Of a DNA stretch of 21,201 nt, positions 19,016-21,201 are shown piece by piece (position 1 is the first letter of the stretch; each line of letters begins with the position of its first letter). Position numbers and translations under genes: made by a program. The notes below the pieces were generated by a model. The model searched no databases. It saw nothing but the letters and a program-made list of their open reading frames with translations, and had not been told where the DNA came from. The DNA comes from a virus, in IMG/VR virus record IMGVR_UViG_3300023198_001094, positions 1-21,201 of that record. One strand, 5' to 3'.

Positions 19016-19469
19016 TTTGTTTCTCCTGTAAAAGTTGGGATAGGCAGGTGTCGTGATAGTGAATGCCATAGTTGTCTGTGAAATAGTCTTCCGAGCTGGC
19101 GATTGATTTATCGCAGACTCCGCAGATGCCTTTGACGTCTTGTTGAGGGATCATAAGAGATTCCCCTTCGGCTTCCAGGCGCTTTTTGAGGTCGGATTTG
19201 AGTTGCTGGAAGTTGGGGATCTTGCAGTGGAAGACTCCGGAATCGAATTTGGACGAGTCGCGCCACTCGCGATACATGAGGACTACGACCTTGTCGTCCC
19301 ATAGGAGGTTGAGTCCTTTGAGATTTTCTATGGCCTCGTGAACCATAGCCTTGAGGATCTGGACGCGGTCGACTGCAGCGAGACGTGCGAGTTGCTCGTC
19401 GGTGACGTGGATCTTGGTGGCCAGGACATCACGGAGGGTGAGGGCTGGTATTAGAGATGGAGTTGACAT
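18921..19469 (-). CDS. Zinc-site protein with acidic overprinted tail (182 aa)
   Basis: A 182-residue protein. Helical residues 1-110 (LRDVLATKIHVTDEQLARLA, then HEAIENLKGLNLLWDD) lead to a zinc site CGVCDKSIASSEDYFT-DNYGIHYHDTC (Cys-x2-Cys ... His-x2-Cys, half-LIM-like). The tail is hydrophilic (EKTKNKTGNSEDIHRQDPDS). The last ~95 bp overlap the first codons of the HD gene in another frame. GGAGG precedes the ATG at 19469. Possibly a replication-associated factor, by context only. Confidence 0.7.
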   Translation of the reverse strand: MSTPSLIPALTLRDVLATKIHVTDEQLARLAAVDRVQILKAMVHEAIENLKGLNLLWDDKVVVLMYREWRDSSKFDSGVFHCKIPNFQQLKSDLKKRLEAEGESLMIPQQDVKGICGVCDKSIASSEDYFTDNYGIHYHDTCLSQLLQEKQNDTEKTKNKTGNSEDIHRQDPDSEEPGPVTT

Positions 19470-19681
19470 TATTCGGGCGCCTCCTGGATTTTAAATCTCA
19501 GACCTAGAGATACACCTTCTGAATCGGATGCTCCATAGAATTTCCATTCGCCTGGAGCGATAACGAGAACGTGCCGCAAAGGCTCGTAATTGCAGAAAGT
19601 TAATGCGCCGTTTACTACAGTGGCGGTTTCGGCCTGTATTATTACTGTTGCCTTTTTGATTTTTACTAGCCAGTGTTTCAT
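19469..19681 (-). CDS. Small beta-rich hypothetical protein (70 aa)
   Basis: A 70-residue protein, MKHWLVKIKKATVIIQAETA, then HVLVIAPGEWKFYGAS and GLRFKIQEAPE. It consists almost wholly of beta strands. AGGAG precedes the ATG at 19681, and it overlaps both neighbours by a base. No family recognised. Confidence 0.65.
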   Translation of the reverse strand: MKHWLVKIKKATVIIQAETATVVNGALTFCNYEPLRHVLVIAPGEWKFYGASDSEGVSLGLRFKIQEAPE

Positions 19682-19914
19682 TATTTTCTCCTGTCATGAT
19701 ATCCGACATGGTTGGCCTTGATTAAAACGGGGGGCGTTCCTGGTCGGGAGTGGTCGATGTAGGCTCGGGCTTCGCATCGGAGGCAGTAGTAGTACTGGAC
19801 TCCTTCGATTGCGTGGGCTTTTTTGAATTGGTGATGGCACCCTTTTTTGGCTTTGTCTTTGAGGGTGAGTTCGGTGTAGGTTGTGTTACGAGTTTTGTTA
19901 TTGAACGGCCACAT
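19681..19914 (-). CDS. Small Cys/His protein (77 aa)
   Basis: The ATG at 19914 has AGGAGG at ideal distance. The 77-residue product MWPFNNKTRNTTYTELTLKD has CHHQFKKAHAIEG and CLRCEARAYIDH, a possible Cys/His zinc site. It lies inside the 3' part of the gene at 19722-20069 in another frame for 193 bp. Both frames cannot be optimised. I keep this one because of its start signal and balanced composition. Confidence 0.65.
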   Translation of the reverse strand: MWPFNNKTRNTTYTELTLKDKAKKGCHHQFKKAHAIEGVQYYYCLRCEARAYIDHSRPGTPPVLIKANHVGYHDRRK

Positions 19915-20069
19915 CCTGGTTCCTCCTGAAGTGAGGCGAGTCTTGCGTAGTCTTCGCCTGATATGTGTTTGATGTACGCGTTGCAAGCGGCGCAGTAGAG
20001 GGTTATGTGTGGGCCTTTTGTTTTGATGTAGACTGATTTGTTTAAACAGCGATTGCATTGGATAAGCAT
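19722..20069 (-). CDS. Zinc-ribbon protein with long polar tail (115 aa)
   Basis: A 115-residue reading from the ATG at 20069 (AGGAG upstream). The first ~45 residues are a real zinc ribbon: MLIQCNRCLNKSVYI, then KGPHITLYCAACNAYIKHI with CNRC and CAAC pairs, a form found often beside phage replication genes. The rest is a low-complexity Ser/Thr/Pro/Lys tail that runs antiphase through the next gene. The tail may be functional or an overprinted read-through. The ribbon domain is well supported. Confidence 0.7.
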   Translation of the reverse strand: MLIQCNRCLNKSVYIKTKGPHITLYCAACNAYIKHISGEDYARLASLQEEPGCGRSITKLVTQPTPNSPSKTKPKKGAITNSKKPTQSKESSTTTASDAKPEPTSTTPDQERPPF

Positions 20070-20077
20070 GGTGACTC

Positions 20078-21201
20078 CTATTTTAACGCACCCCAGTCGT
20101 GAGCGATGTTGCCGCCGCACTTTATGGGTACTGAGTAGTTGAGAGGATCTACTGCTTCCTCTAGGGATTCCTTTACTATCGCATCAACAAGTGTAACATC
20201 GTTTTCGGAGAACTCAAGTACGATTTCGTCATGGACCGGGACGAGAGGTTCTGCGATTCCGGATTTGATACGGTGCCAGACGCGAGCCATCCACATTTTC
20301 ATGATGTCGGTAGCGCCGGCTTGGATAGGGTGGTTTCCTGCGGCACGCTCTGCCTCAGAGCGGACGGAAGATATAGGCGAATGTATGCCAGGAAGGTACC
20401 GGATACGTCCACAAAAGGAGCGGATAAAGCCATGCCGTGCCGCAAAAGATCTGCAACGTTCCATATAGTCTTTGACGCCGGGATAAGCCAGTTCGAGATA
20501 TTTATCGATAATAGCCTGACATTCTTCCAGTGTTCTAAACTGTCCTCTCTGAGCCATCTGAGCTCGGAGACCCTCTGCTGTGATGCCATAAACGATTCCA
20601 AAAGATACGTTCTTTGATGCCATGTACTGCCAGGATTCTTTATCAACTTTTGAAACTGGGATATCGAATACTTCATGGGTGGTTTCCTTATGAATGTGAC
20701 GCGTTGGATCGGAAAGAACGGAGATCATGTTGGAGTCCTGGGATTCGTGGGCCAAGACGCGCATTTCTATCTGGTCAAGATCCCAGGCGCCGAGTACTTT
20801 GCCGGGGGGTGATATGAAACCGTGACGGACTTCGCGGCCGAGATCGCTACGAACGGGGATAGCCAGGATGTTCGGGTCGTGGGAAGCGAAACGGCCAGAG
20901 ACGACTCGGGTGATCCGGAAATGTGGATGGATACGGCCGTCCGGTTTAACGAATTGTTGGAGTTTGTCGACATAGGTTCCTTTCAGCTTTTGGCGTTCCA
21001 TAAAATCGGTACGCATTGTGATGAATTCCTGGACGAGCTCGTGGTCGTAGTGTTTTAGTTTGAGTTCTTCCAGGGCCTTGTCGTCTACGGAACCGCGAGT
21101 GCGGGATTTGGTGAGGGCGACAGGGTCTATGCCGAGAGTGTCGAATAAGTAGCCTGCGACCTGGTCTCCGGAACCGATGTTGTATTCGGGGTCTCCTACC
21201 A
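20078..21201 (-). CDS. Family A DNA polymerase (PolA-like), 5' end beyond window
   Basis: Only 373 complete codons lie in the window, covering most of the polymerase domain; the upstream thumb and any exonuclease part are cut off. Residue numbers are from the first whole codon at the right edge. Seen are VSGRFASHDPNILAIPVR (a nucleotide-template region), motif A WDLDQIEMR (Asp140, Glu145), motif B KNVSFGIVYG (196-205) and motif C PVHDEIVLE (323-325 is HDE). The Phe at 200 equals the residue-762 position of E. coli Pol I. Four residues before the conserved Lys196 is Tyr192, where most family A enzymes have Arg. It replicates phage DNA and heads the minus-strand replication operon. Confidence 0.92.
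   Translation of the reverse strand, partial: VGDPEYNIGSGDQVAGYLFDTLGIDPVALTKSRTRGSVDDKALEELKLKHYDHELVQEFITMRTDFMERQKLKGTYVDKLQQFVKPDGRIHPHFRITRVVSGRFASHDPNILAIPVRSDLGREVRHGFISPPGKVLGAWDLDQIEMRVLAHESQDSNMISVLSDPTRHIHKETTHEVFDIPVSKVDKESWQYMASKNVSFGIVYGITAEGLRAQMAQRGQFRTLEECQAIIDKYLELAYPGVKDYMERCRSFAARHGFIRSFCGRIRYLPGIHSPISSVRSEAERAAGNHPIQAGATDIMKMWMARVWHRIKSGIAEPLVPVHDEIVLEFSENDVTLVDAIVKESLEEAVDPLNYSVPIKCGGNIAHDWGALK

Overview
The window is a gene-dense stretch of a tailed double-stranded DNA phage (Caudoviricetes) or a prophage. The evidence is a terminase small subunit, both domains of a terminase large subunit, a run of phage appendage-type structural proteins, a family A DNA polymerase with viral-style context, an HD phosphohydrolase, and dozens of tightly packed small genes with strong Shine-Dalgarno sequences and 1-14 bp start/stop overlaps. 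Sec-type signal peptides on three genes and SD-led genes fit a bacterial, probably Gram-negative, host. The species cannot be named from the sequence. No rRNA, tRNA, IS element, integrase or CRISPR array was found.

Layout. (1) 1-12939, minus strand: the packaging and virion module. Read in transcription order it has two small genes, terS (12495-11962), then the ATPase half of terL (11969-11202). About 9.8 kb of appendage or surface-type genes follow (11202-1196), and only then the nuclease half of terL (1194-439). A further ORF runs off the left edge. The large terminase is therefore split at its domain boundary, with a receptor-binding-type module between the halves. Both halves have their own start, and the catalytic motifs of each are visible. 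(2) 12940-13158: a divergent promoter region. (3) 13159-18417, plus strand: about 20 mostly tiny early-type genes, many with zinc-binding Cys/His patterns, a SprT-like metallopeptidase and a two-finger C2H2 protein. An almost identical ~80 bp promoter/operator block drives both 13159 and 16220. A structured intercistronic hairpin followed by an AGGATTAACC-type tail occurs three times. (4) 18305-21201, minus strand: the replication and nucleotide module, with family A DNA polymerase (5' end outside the window), zinc-ribbon proteins, a small unknown and an HD-domain phosphohydrolase. These genes overlap each other unusually deeply.

How the parts fit. The plus-strand block looks like host-takeover or early genes under a shared repressor or regulator site. 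The right-hand minus block supplies DNA synthesis and nucleotide metabolism. The left-hand minus block supplies DNA packaging and the host-contacting virion surface. The strongest candidate for something undescribed is the bipartite terminase with its inserted module. The repeated operator, the repeated RNA element and the Sec-signal-bearing appendage proteins come next.
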